Part shown: in pieces, positions 43,301 to 57,500 of the stretch
How positions within the stretch are numbered: the stretch's first letter is position 1
Layout: every line of letters starts with the position of its first letter
NCBI GenBank assembly: GCA_018857735.1
Contig: JABMCL010001379.1
Location: 462,001-526,000 of the forward strand
From: Alviniconcha marisindica
Lineage: Eukaryota > Mollusca > Gastropoda > Provannidae
Length of the DNA stretch: 64,000 nt
Direction: 5' to 3'
Position numbers and translations under genes: made by a program
Notes under the pieces: generated by a model
Databases searched by the model: none
The model's input: the letters and a program-made list of their open reading frames with translations, nothing else
What the model was told of the DNA's origin: nothing

Positions 43301-46300
43301 ACCTGCATGTTTACAAACACACGCACACACACACAAAGGATATGAACATGCACACCCACAAACATATATGTCCACATGAGCACACCACACACAAGGACTG
43401 TCTAATAACAAGTGTTGAAGCTGTTCTTTTAAGCTAAAGCTGAGTGGAACCAAGACAGAGAGGAGTTGTGACTCCACGACGAGCAAACTGAAGACTTCCA
43501 TCAAAATGGTATGAACATGTCAAGCGTAACAGTGCTTATCATAATGCACACTGTTAAAAACTCGCCTAAACAACCTTTGAGTAAACACCAACACTATGGT
43601 TCTTACTGAGGCAGAAAATGCACCACTTACCTCCCTTACATAAATGCAAATGTCACTTACAGGAGTATCCCTGTATATGCAATAATCAAACCTCAAACTT
43701 ATCTTTGTGTTACTGCTGTGACCTTGAAAGTCAACCAAGGTCACCAAAACAGGTATAAAGTGAAAACCTCAAATGGAGTTCACTGCCATGCAAACACAAA
43801 CTGTTTATTTTTCATGTTTTTTTCTTCTTCTTTTTTTCTTCCATTCTTTCTTCGTTTCCTTGTTTTTTTTTGTTGTTGTTGCTTTTTTTTTTTTTTTAAC
43901 ATCTCATTTATTATTTACTGTTAGCTAGGTGAAATTGTTAATCCGCTGTACATTTTTTCTTTTCTTTTCCCCAACTGTATGAGCTCATCACCCATAAGTT
44001 CTAAAAGCTTGTTGATGAGCACACAATAATTCACCGTTTCTTTAGTTTGTCTTGAATAAATGTTTGTTTAACCAAACACCGACTTGTCACAGTTTAACAG
44101 CTTTCAGGAAACAGCCAACATGGAACGTTCTGCAGTCTGGAGATGCTTCAAGTATCTCCCTTACATACACACTGAAGTCAAGGAAAGCGTACTGCAAACC
44201 ACCGAGTTAACCTCGAGATGAGACTAGACAAGAACTTACTGAGAAAACACAACTTGCATTTTCACCCTTCCAACAAAAAGCCTCGTGACACTGAGGGTCA
44301 ACGTCATTCAACTTGGTCCACAAACAGATGGAGCTATAATCTTGCTGTTCTGAAGACCTTGCTCTTGAAGAATGGTTGGAATGCACGCTAACTTCTGGGG
44401 GTGCCATCAAGTCAGGCAGCACACCAATTATCTCCCATGCTAACGACCAGAGTCAAAATGGCATGACCAGTCTGATCAAGGCAGTTTCCACTTTCAGCTG
44501 TGTGACAGTGCTGAAAGAAAGTCAGAATCAACGGGAGTGGCACGTGAAGGAGCAAAGCGCAGTAAGATGTGCGTAGCAAAAGCGGCAAGGACAAAGAAAA
44601 CAGGTACGGGAACTCTTGAGTCTAGGAAAAAGGAAAGGCACCCCAAGCTGACCACCATCCAAAGGAGTTGCGTGAAAGTTGAGGTGGCCGTCATGGGCTC
44701 CCGTCCCTAATAAGCCTTAGTTTCTGCGGACGTAAAGCAACGCTCAACCAACGACCGCCATCCCAAACCAGCCACACCCACTTGCTGTCCTTTCTGTCAG
44801 CCTGCATCAGACGCTTCAGCTTGTCGGCGCTCTTCTGCAGACTGCTTCCTTCCTCCTCCGAAGAACTGATGGACACCGGCTCTGCAGAGCCACCCCGCTG
44901 GTCTCCAACCTCCTCACCCTGACGACAAACAGTCCGGTCAACAGTGGCATGCAGCCTGCTGCAGTGATGTACAGAACAAAAATGCGCAGTGGAAAATGTG
45001 ACCTCTCCCGTGAAATCGGTCTTAGGTTGCATTTAAGGTATTTTGACATCCATACATTTTCAAAACACGCCCTTTAGTCTAGACCTTTGTTGCTAAGGAG
45101 AATATGCAAAATGATGCAAAATCTTTCAGGGCCATTTTCTCAAGTAAGTAAAAGGGTGCGTTAAGCCCATTCAATACGTGCAGTTATATCAGGGCAATCC
45201 ATTTTCTCAAAATGGCAGCCATAATGCATAGCAACTTGAAACATCCACAATTTCTATAATTCTTTCAGGGGTCAAAATTCCATGCAGACTCTACAAAAGT
45301 CCTTTGGTTGAGATTATAAACTGAGGTAAAAAATAAGTACATATGCACGTTAAAGATCATGTAGTCTATGTCAGAGTTCAGTGGACTATGGAAACACTAA
45401 AATAACCCAGCATGCACTTAAAACCCTTTGTTTAAAGACCAGATGAAGATATGTGACTTTGAATAACACTGTAAACTGGTGGATGGTTGCACAGTGTCTG
45501 CTTACACAGAACACCCAACTCTGTGCACCAAAATGGCAGCAGTTTCAAGTGGCACCAGCCATGTAAAAACTAAACAGCACTGCAAGTACACTTCAGCGGG
45601 CACTCAAAAACGTGCTATATAAAAAAATCTGCTATCTAAAATATACACGTGAGCCGGTTTGGCCTAGCGGTAAGGCGTTAATCTGGTAAGCGGAAGGACC
45701 TTGGTTCGATACCGCTTCGGCTCTCCTTTCTCTTCAAAAAGGTTGTGGTTTGTGGACACTGTCTTGTGACTCTGTCCATCACTTCCTACTGAAACATTAA
45801 AATGGCTCTCATCGCTGCCCATCTTAATGCAGAAGTCATTCTGGTGGTGACAGTGTAGCGATAGGTATATAATCTCCCTCTCCCCCCCACCTACATAACC
45901 CCTTCCCCCCGTCCCTAATAAGCCATACGGTTTCTGTGGATGTTAAGCACCACGTTTACTTACTTACAAACTACAGTCACTCATTCAGTCATATGCAACT
46001 AGAGCACAGTGAGTTTGCTCCACTATAAGTACACTTCAGTGGGTACTCAAAAACACACTACATAAACAAAAACACACTATCTAAACACTACAGTCACTCA
46101 TTCAGTCATACACGACCAGAGCACAGCGAGTCTGCTCCACTATACAAAAGCAGTGAGTCAGTGCACTTGTCTTATCAGGCAAAGTGCCGGACTGTGCCGC
46201 TGAAGGCAGCTGTGCGTCACCTGAAGGCGCCTGCATCTCTCCACGCCCTGCTTGGCCTCTGCTGACAGCGGGTCAGTCTTCAAGATCTCCCTGAAGTTCT

Positions 46301-48517
46301 CCAGCGCCTCCTCAATGTCCCCTTGTTCTTCGTAGCTGAAACACCACACACCCTCTTTTTCCAATACTGCTCCTTCTGTTGGGAATTCCCTGCCCCGTGA
46401 AATTAGACACAGTCAGTCAACCACTGCATTTAAACCTGCTCTAAAGACCCATCTGTTTAGAACCTACTACAGCTACCAAATAGTCTACCCCCCCCCCCCC
46501 CCCCACTTCCAAAAAACACACCCCAACTTGTTCATATTTGAGTTGACTGATGTGCTCTGTATGTGTGTGTGCGTGTGTGCGTGCGTGTGTTGTATGTGTG
46601 TACTGTGTTGTGTGTGCGTGCGTGCATGTGTGTATGATGTAGGGCTTCCTGTTACGCTCGCGATTTCTTCTGCTCTACCTTTCCACTCACTAACCGCCAC
46701 CACCACACACATACACAAACATATAAAGGCTGCCCCCCATATGACTAACTGCTAAGCATTGCAAAGCGCACACCTTTATGTAAAACTGCAATCTGCTACT
46801 TAACTCCCTCACACTGTGAGTCACAGTGAAAGTAATAAATGTCCATCACTGACAGTGCAAGTTGATTTACAGCTACAAATTTTGTGCCTTCTTAATAACC
46901 CTTGGTTTCTGAGACATTAAAACAGAATTTGATTCACACATGTAGGCAAATGCACAACAGCTAATGGTGTGCACAATGGATCCTGTGACTCCAACAACCT
47001 GGCTGATTTTGCATCTCTCTCAGCACACGTCTGTTTGCAAGAGAGTCCGCTTACTCTCGAGAAGTTCCCATACAAAGTACTTCACAACCAGCGCTCACCG
47101 ACGAGCATAGACGAGCTTGGTCTCCACCAGGTATTTCTTGGCATTGACATGCTTCGGGTCAGCCTCCAGCGCAGTTTCAAAATCCTCAATGGCTTTCAGG
47201 TAGCAGGCGTTGTTGGCATACCTGCAACGTCACCTTTCTCTGATTAACACCACACCAACATGTAGGCACCCCTCTCAGTATTTGTCAAGATCACTCGTCC
47301 CATTCACACACTCAACAGTGCTCAGTTTTGTCAAGATCACTTGTCCCATTCACACACTCAGCAGGGCTCAGTTTTGTCAAGATCACTCGTCCCATTCACA
47401 CACTCAGCAGGGCTGTTTTGTCAAGATCACTCGTCCCATTCACACACTCAACAAAACTCCTCCAGCAACCAGCAGTTTTGTCAAGATCACTCGTCCCTTT
47501 CACACACTCAACAGAGCTCAGTTTTGTCAAGATCACTCATCCCATTCACACACTCAGCAGGGCTGTTTTGTCAAGATCATTCGTCCCATTCACACACTCA
47601 ACAAAACTCCTCCAGCGACCAGCAGTTTTGTCAAGATCACTCATCCCATTCACACACTCAACAGGGCTCAGTTTTGTCAAGATCACTCGTCCCATTCACA
47701 CACTCAGCAGGGCTCAGTTTTGTCAAGATCACTCGTCCCATTCACACACTCAGCAGGGCTCAGTTTTGTCAAGATCACTCGTCCCATTCACACACTCAAC
47801 AGTGCTCAGTTTTGTCAAGATCACTCGTCCCATTTACACACTCAACAAAACTCCTCCAGCTACCAGCAGTTTTGCTGGTTGGGGCTAGTTCTGCACCCAG
47901 TTGAGATGTTTTACAACCTAAAGTGGGGTGGGGCGCTTCTGGTCACACACCCACTCTGTAAGAGATCGTCCACATACAACACCTTGGTGTGATTAGGCCC
48001 ACAGTAGGTCATCATGTTGATATGTTTGCAGTCTCTACTTCTGCTAGCAATGACATGGTTCGGGACAATGTTCAGCGCCATGCTGATGACTCATCAAACC
48101 CAAACACATTCACAAAACACCTGTACACAAACACATTCACTGCTCGTCTAAGTACAAGGGCTTCAGTGTGATTGTGAGTCCATCTTCAGGAAAAAAAGCT
48201 GACAAAGCTGACCCCTTTCACAGACACAAACACATGATGTATACACTTGCACACACACACACACAATGTATGCACCTGCATACACACACAATGTATACAC
48301 CTGTGCACACACACACAATGTATACACCTGTGAGCACACACACACAATGTATACACCTGCACACACACACACAGTATGCACCTGCACACACACACACACA
48401 CAATGTATACACCTGCACATGCACACACACAAACACAAGGTATACACCTGCACATACACACACACAAACACAATGTATACACCTGCACACACACCTGCAC
48501 ACACACAATGTATACAC

Positions 48518-48555
<38 letters not shown>

Positions 48556-51500
48556 ACAGAGCTCCTCTAGCCACAAGAGCTTCAGTGTGGGTGGGGTCAA
48601 TCTTCAGGGCCATGTTGAGGTGTTGTATGGCCTCCAGCTGCCGTCCCTGCTTCACCATCTCCACTCCCTGTACAACACTGCAACACACAATCATCACAAC
48701 ATGCTGTCCCTGCTTCACCATCTCCACTCCCTGTACAACACTGCAACACACAATCATCACAACATGCTGTCCCTGCTTCACCATCTCCACTCCCTGCACA
48801 ACACTGCAACACACAATCATCACAACATGCTGTCCCTGCTTCACCATCTCCACTCCCTGTACAACACTGCAACACACAATCATCACAACATGCTGTCCCT
48901 GCTTCACCATCTCCACTCCCTGTACAACACTGCAACACACAATCATCACAACATCCTGTCCCTGCTTCACCATCTCCACTCCCTGCACAACACTGCAACA
49001 CACAATCATCACAACATGCTGTCCCTGCTTCACCATCTCCATTCCCTGCACCACACTACCATTACACATCTTCCCTGCTTCACCATCTCTGTTCTCTGCA
49101 CGACACGGGATTGATCCAAATTTGATTGAATAGTTAGTGGTCTTTAAATAAATGGTACGTGGGATGGCATCAGTACGTACAAGCGTTCATTTTCTCCTCA
49201 AAAGTACCCTCTGTCGGTAATGGCAGTACCAGAACCGCCATTTTTATACAGCTGCTTAAATGTAGAAAAATTAGTCTATAACTTTAAACATGTTCAGGCT
49301 GGCTGGACAGCCCTGTGAGCACTCTACACATGCTGAATTTTTCAATGTTGTCACTGACTAGAAGATAAATGTGAATAACCCTTTCACTGCCATAATGTCA
49401 TTTGAAAACAACCAATAAAAGTGCAAAATTTGAAATCCTGAAGCCTTTGCGTTTTCTTTTTCGCATTAGCATGTGAAAGGATTTTCATCAAAATGCACAA
49501 TATTGAAATCAAATTTATTATAGGACTGGAAATATACTGTTAGCAGGTGCCTGTGTCCAATTTGCAGCCCAGAAATCTGACATGCTGGGGCAGTGAAGGG
49601 GTTAAGAGGGCATCTGCTCCTCATACATCTGGGCCCAGGAGTAAGCACCCGATCTCTCTCTTCCACAACAATGGGTTTTTTTTCTGACACCACTGACCTG
49701 CTGTGAGCCTGCTTGTTGGTCTGCCACTTCCGGAGGCGCTCTGCGTACTCTTCCTCAGGCACCTTGATGCTGCACACACCACAGCACAGTGCACACAACC
49801 TTGCTGGAGCGGCGCTAAACCTACTGCGTCATGCAGTTTTTGGTGCTGTTACTTCCCCGCAAATCATTCTGCAAAGACTGTTGCCTGCACCTTGCATTGG
49901 TCCTAAAGTGCTGTGAAGCCTTCTTCTTCCCCAGAAAGAAGGAATTCAGTTCTGATAGCACTAAACACATTTTCTCACTGGTGTGCATGTCCTCTTCCTA
50001 AATTGCTCTTGAAACACATTTAGTGTATCACAGTTTATGCTCCTGTCCCAGTCAAACATCTTTCCAACAGACCTCATCTACTGAAGGACAGGCTGTGTGT
50101 GGTCCGCACAGACCTCACCTATTGAAGACAGAATATGTGTGGTCCCCAGTCAAACATCTTTCCCACAGACCTCATCTACTGAAGGACAGACATGTATGGT
50201 CCCCAAAGACCTCATCTACTGAAGGACAGACATGTGTGGTCCCCACAAACCTCATCTACTGAAGGACAGAATATGTGTGGTCCCCAGTCAAGTATCTTTC
50301 CCACAGAGTGTGGTCCCCAGTCAAGTATCTTTCCCACAGACCTCATCTACTGAAGGACAGACATGTGTGGTCCCCAGTCAAGTATCTTTCCCACAGACCT
50401 CATCTACAGAAAGACAGACTGTGTGGTCCCCAGTCAAGTATCTTTCCCACAGACCTCATCTACTGAAGGATAAACTGTGTGGTCCCCACAGACCTCATCT
50501 ACTGAAGGACAGACTGTGTGGTCCCCAATCAAGTATCTTTCCCACAGACCTCATCTACTGAAGGACAGACTGTGTGTGGTCCCCACAGACCTCATCTACT
50601 GAAGGACAGACATGTGGTCCCCACAGACCTCATCTACTGAAGGACAGACATGTGGTCCCCACAGACCTCATCTACTGAAGGACAGACTGTGTGGTCCCCA
50701 CAGACCTCATCTACTGAAGGACAGACTGTGTGGTCCCCACAGTTCGAAGAAACTGTGTGGTCCCCACAGACCTCATCTACTGAAGGACAGACTGTGTGGT
50801 CCCCACAGACCTCATCTACTGAAGGACAGACTGTGTGGTCCCCACAGACCTCATCTACTGAAGGACAGACTGTGTGGTCCCCAGTCAAGTATCTTTCCCA
50901 CAGACCTCATCTACTGAAGGACAGACTGTGTGGTCCCCACAAACCTCATCTACCGAAAGCGTCCCCACAGACCTCATCTACTGAAGGACAGACTGTGTGT
51001 CTGTAGTCTACCGTCAGTGAGGAATGAACAAAGAAACAATTCATCATATAATCACTAAATCCTCTGATTGGGGGGTGGGGAGATGGGGGGTGGGGAGATG
51101 GGGGGAACAGAAAATAGGCTGCACCCACCTGGCGGGTGGGGTTGGGGTGGGGTGGGGAAGAGGACAGTGGGGGGAGGGGGGGGTGCAGAAAACAGCTTGT
51201 ACCCACCTGTGAAGGCCCCTCATCAGAGAAGCAGAGTTGCTGAGAGCCAGTGACGTCTGCAGGGCGTCAACACTACCCTTGTTGGTGAAACCCAGGATCG
51301 ACTGAAGCAGCTCGCCGAACGTCAAACCGCACCGCTGCATCTTGCGCCTGTACACATTCCACTGGTCAGTTTTTGTGTGTCATAGTTCATTGAGCATCAA
51401 CACACATTGCTGTACACGTTCCACTGGTCAGTTTTTGTGTGTCACAGTTCATTGAGCGTCAACACACATTTCTGTACACGTTCCACTGGTCAGTTTTTGT

Positions 51501-54500
51501 GTGTCACAGTTCATTGAGCATCAACAGACATTGCTGTACATGTACCACTGGTAAGTTATTTGCGCCACAGTTGATTGAACATCGAAATACATCACTGTAC
51601 ATGCGTCATGGGTCCGTTATTTGTGTCACAGTTCATTGAACATCAAAATACATCACTGTACATGCATCATGGGTCCGTTATTTGTGTCACAGTTCATTGA
51701 ACATCAAAATACATCACTGTACATGCATCATGGGTCCGTTATTTGTGTCACAGTTCATTGAACATCAAAAGATACTGCTGTACCTTGCGCTTGTGAATGC
51801 ACTATGGGTCAGTTATCTGTGTCCCAGTTCAGTGAGCATCAAACCACACTGCTACATCATGTGCCTGTACACACACTATGAGGTCAGTTATTTTTGTTCC
51901 AGTTCACTGAGCATGAAACCACATTGCCACATCTTGTGCCTGTACACCCACTATGGATCAGATGATTCATGCCACAATGCACTGATTCAAATCAATCAAG
52001 ATTCAAATCAATGCATCTTTCATCTATGCATTCACAGTCTTGGCTGGCTTTGTTTTTACACACAGAATATTCATGCACATATACTATATATGCTACCAGT
52101 ACCAACTATTCACACACTGCTTGAGACCGTGCTTATCTTACCTGTAATGAACAGGAAAGTCATCTTTACTGATCAGTCCCTGGAACAAAAGGCCCACAAA
52201 ATGTTCTGTTCAGAACAGGTATCAAGTGTACACATCATAATCATAATGAATGGTAGCTGTATTTGGAGAATAATCTGTTCAAGTGTACACATCATCATAA
52301 TCATAATGAATGGTAGCTGTATTTGGAGAATAATCTGTTCAGAACAGGCATCAAGTGTACACATCATCATAATCATAACGAATGGTAGCTGTACTTGGAG
52401 AATAATCTGTTTAGAACAGGTACCAAGTGTACATATCAAGTGTACACATCATCATAACCATAACGAATGGTAGCTGTACTCGGACAATAATCCATTCAGA
52501 ACAGGTATTAAGTGTCCATATCAAGTATACACATAATATAATCATAACGAATGGTAGCTGTATTTGACAATAATATTTTAGAACAAAAGGTTTTCAAGTA
52601 TACACATCATCATAATCATAACGAATGGTAGCTGTACTTTTTGGGGAATAATCCGTTCAGAACAGGTATCAAGTGTACACGTCATCATAATCATAACGAA
52701 TGGTAGCTGTACTCGGAGAATAATCCGTTCAGAACAGGTATCAAGTGTACACGTTATCATAATCATAACGAATGGTAGCTGTACTCGGAGAATAATCTGT
52801 TCAGAACAGGTATCAAGTGTACACGTCATCATAATCATAACGAATGGTAGCTGTACTCGCAGAATAACCTGTTCAGAACAGGTATCAAGTGTACACGTCA
52901 TCATAATCATAACAAATGATAGCTGTACTCAGAGAATAATCTGTTCAGAACAGGTATCAAGTGTACATGTCATCATAATCATAACAAACAGTAGCTGTAC
53001 TTGGAGAATAATTTGTTTAGACCAGGTATCAAGTGTACACATCATCATAATCATGACAAATGGTAGCTGTACTTGGAGAAGAGTCTGTTTAGAACAGGTA
53101 TCAAGTGTACACATTATCATAATCATAATGCTTGGTAGCTGTACTCAGAGAATAATCTGCTCAAAACAGGCATCAAGTGTACATGTCATCAATATCCTAA
53201 CGAATGGTAGCTGTATTTAGAACAGGCTTCTCACCATGAGTGTATCAATCTATGAGTATGAGATGTAAAAATTACAAGCACACACTCTAAAAATTACAAG
53301 CACACACTCTAAAAATAAAAGGCGCTGTTCAAAACAAGCATCAAGGGCAGGCATGTTATTCTAAACTGTAGTAATTGCACACACACATACAACGTTCTGT
53401 TTACCAGAATCGCTATCTCTTCATCAACATATCAAATATCAGTGTTTAGTCGTACATAGTGTACACAATGTTTAGAACAGGCCTCTCTCTAGTGTAATCA
53501 AAACTCATGGTAAAATAAGTGGCAATTACAGTATTTTCACACACACACACACGTGCACACACACAGAGTAATAAAATAGGGAGAGTCCTACTATTTTAGG
53601 GCCATCCTCCTTCTTCTGGTCTTTGTCATCTTTTGAGCGATCTCTCAGCGACACAAATATCCTCTTTTTCTCTGGATTGACAGCCAGCACAGTGCCTGAA
53701 ACACAGGAGGCAGAACGTGTCTCCAGGTACACTGGTCAACACCATACCACAAGCACGCAGAGATGTGTATCTCCTCCAGGTCCATACAACTTTACAAGAT
53801 CACACACATCATATCTGCATACACGTACGTCATCTTGGTTCTGCAGGACGGTCATTAAAGGCACGCAGAAGAACAAGATGGACAAATCCAGGAAAAACGA
53901 ACTAAATTAAAGGAGAAATAAACGACACTGACCCCTGAAGACGTCACGAGGTTGGTAAGCCTCTGATAAACTCTGGTGTGGAAACATCCGTGGCAGTTCT
54001 TTGGCTGGACAGAAACACTGCAAACCAGTGTTCAAACTCAGTGTTAGCATATGCACCTCCTATCCACATTCAGTTCCACATATAACACATCTTCTTCTGA
54101 ACAAATGCAGGGTTCGCATTAACCAGCAATTTCCAGTATTTTACCGGTTAAGATCAGCATATATGCCTGGGGGGGAAATCGGCAAGCAGTCAGATGTACC
54201 GGCTGCTATTTTGTTTGACCACTTGTAAAAACACACCAAAAAGGCAGCTCCATGAGTGAGTGTGTATGTGGTTTTGACAGTGAAGGGAGCAGGGTGTTTG
54301 CTACTACAGCTCTAGTAGATGGCCGTGTATCTGACCATTTACACTGACTTACGGTGATTGTCTGACTAGTTTCTGTGAACCACTTTCGTCACCTTAGACT
54401 AGTGTCACACTAGTTTGAAAAATATTCAATGCCATCATGGAAATTACATTAATACAAGTCTGTTAAAAGCTTTAAAATATATAATATAAAAAAAGACAGG

Positions 54501-57500
54501 AAATATTGTACTAAAGCTCACATTTTAAATGCAATAATTCTTTCACACATCATTTCTCTACTGAATAACCACACGCACATGCATGCACATGAATCATTTC
54601 TGAAGGTCACAAACAAAGGTAATTATTTATCCTTCAATCCCAAAGTGGCATAGCCTGTTCCACTCACGCTGATGTTCAGTTCATCAATGTCCCGGTGTAT
54701 GCCAGGCGAGTCTGTGCACAATAAGGTGGCAATCACTCCTGAGTCACTGACCGATGCAACGACACCCACCACCGCATCCCCTGTTGACAGGCTCTGTAAC
54801 CATAGCAAAGGGACTCCCAAGATGATGATCCATTGTTCAGAAAATTCACGGTTAAAGATCTGGCAAATGTCAGCAAATCTGCACCAACCTCCTGCACTGC
54901 AATGTTAAGGAAGCATGCGAAAAGCAGATGACAAGAGGAAGAAGAAAATAATCTGACACTGAGCAGAAAGATGACGACAAATGTTTTCTCTCCCTCTCTC
55001 ACACTGACTTAGAGAGGATGACAAATGTTAAGTGCTCCTTGCTGACACTGACTTAGAGAGAATGACAAATGTTAACTGCCCCTCTCTGACACTGAGCTTA
55101 GAGATGATGACAAATGTTTACTGTGCCCCCTTTTTTGACACTGAGCTTAGAGATGATGACAAATGTTTACTGTGCCCCCTTTTTTGACACTGACTTAGAG
55201 ATGAAGACAAATGTTTCCTGCCCCTTTCTAACACTGACTTAGAGAGCACAACAAATGTTAACTGCCTCTCTCTGACACTGAGCTTAGAGATGATGACAAA
55301 TGTTTACTGTGCCCCCTTTTCTGACACTGACTCAGAGATGATGACAAATGTTTCCTGCCCCTTTCTAACACTGACTCAGAGATGATGACAAATGTTTCCT
55401 GCCCTTTTCTGACACTGACTCAGAGATGATGACAAATGTTTCCTGCCCCTTTCTAACACTGACTAGAGATGATGACAAATGTTTACCAGGGATTGCGATC
55501 ATTGCAAAATTTTGCTTAAATATTGCATTTTTCAGGTGCTGTGCGCATTTTAGCCACATCTGATCTATTCGAACTCTTTGTGAACAGTAAATTTGCTGAA
55601 CATTTCCACTTTTATGTGCATGGATAAACTGTTTTTAAACTATTTCCGTCTGCTCACTTTAGTGAACTCTATCATTTTGGCTTTACAAGTTTATGCATGA
55701 ATTCTAGGTTATGCTATACACATCTTTCATATAACTGACGCAAAATACGTAATGTCTGGTGTCAGTTAACACAAATTTCTTAAAAGCTGAGCATGACCCG
55801 ACTGTTAAACGCCATTTTCTGAGCTCAGAGATGATGACAAATGTTAACTGTCTCTTTCCGAGACTGACCTCAGAGATAGTGACAAATGTTAACTTCCCCT
55901 TAACTAACACTGACCTCGTAGAAATGCTGTTGACAAACGTCTGGTGGCAAACCCATGAAAGACTCCAAAGGTGGCATTATTCCAAACACATCTGAAAACG
56001 TGAAAAGAATGGAACAATAATTTCACAAGTGGCATTATTCCAAAGAAATCTAAAAACATGAAAAGAATGCAACAATAAATAATGTCACAGGTGGCATTAT
56101 TCTAAACACATCTGAAAACATGAAAAGAAAGACAGCAACAATAAATAATTTCACAGGTGGCATTATTCCAAACAAACCTGGCACCATGAAAGGCAAGAAA
56201 TGGCAAATGATTCCTCAGGCACCACTATCCTAAACACATGTGAAAAGATGAGACACACAAGTTATCTTCGTCTGGCTCTCACTATCCCTAACACATATGA
56301 GAAGGTGAGACACAGGAGTTATCTTTGTTTGGATCTGAAAAAGCCAACACTGAGGAGATAGAACAAAATTACACTGTCTTCCTTCTGTGCCATCAGTGAC
56401 TCAACCAGCCCCCTGAAGTCTGGCTGCCCTGGTGGGGGGAGGGGGGTTGGAGTATGCCAGCCAACCCCAGTGCTATGGCAGCAGGAGCCTTGTGCTTCTA
56501 ACAGCCTCACCAAGCCACGCAGGTCTGTGTGGGACAGGGGTTAAACTAAAAGCCAGCGCCACAGAGGGGAGAAAATAGCAGAAGGTCTAACAGCAGGCAG
56601 AAGAAGAGGAGTTTATCCCAACAGTTGTGAAGGCAGAAGAAGAGTTTTATCCCCACAACTGTGAAGGCAGAAGAAGAGTTTATTCCAACAGCTGTGAAGG
56701 CAGAAGAAGAGGAGTTTATCCCAACAGCTGTGAAGGCAAAAGAAGAGTTTATCCCAACAGCTGTGAAGGCAGAAGAAGAGTTTATCCCAACAGCTGTGAA
56801 GGCAGAAGAAGAGTTTATCCCCACAGCTGTGAAGGCAGAAGAAGAAGAGTTTATCCCAACAGCTGTGCAGGCAGAGAAGGGCACCCAGCTACTGTTTCTC
56901 ACAGTTGGGTAGGACAGACTCACCAACCATACAGGTGACTATCCTCTGGGAGGGGGGCACCCTAAATAAAAAATACAGAACAAGCTCCTGTGACTTTTTG
57001 CCTTCCACAGAAGATGAGAGTTTACACTGGTAGCAACTCACCTTCGGGCTGCTCAGCCTCCACACATTCTCGAGGGGCACTTTTCTTCCCTGCACGACGA
57101 AACAACATGTCTGCCTTTCGGGCAATAAACTTCTGAACAGCTGCCACAAAGTCAGCATCGCTGAAACACAGCAACAGCACACTGAATCTGTGAAGGACAA
57201 CTGCAACTGCTGAACAACAAAACTGAGTGAAAGAAATCAGACTAAGAGTAACGCTTGTGAAAAACTGTTTTCCCCAAAATGGAATGGCACGCTTTGCTAC
57301 TGCTAGACTGAACTATCACATGGTCAGTTATTGGTGGCACACACGTGTTCATTTTGCTATGGTTTCTATTCCAATACTGATTGTTACACATCGTAAATCA
57401 ACAGTACTGCTCAAAGAGCTAGCTGGGTGAGGCTTTGTGTATGCAGTATAGTGAGCGTTCCCAGCCATTTGCTGACTAACATTACAGTACTGGGTTCAGG

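Noticed and set aside
45651..45723. Functional tRNA gene
   Set aside because: Head-like folds exist, but the anticodon stem pairs poorly and the sequence continues into a SINE body shared with 25918-26112.
47210..49133. Several 180-320 codon + strand open frames
   Set aside because: They run through minisatellites antisense to TTC14 introns and exons E9-E10.
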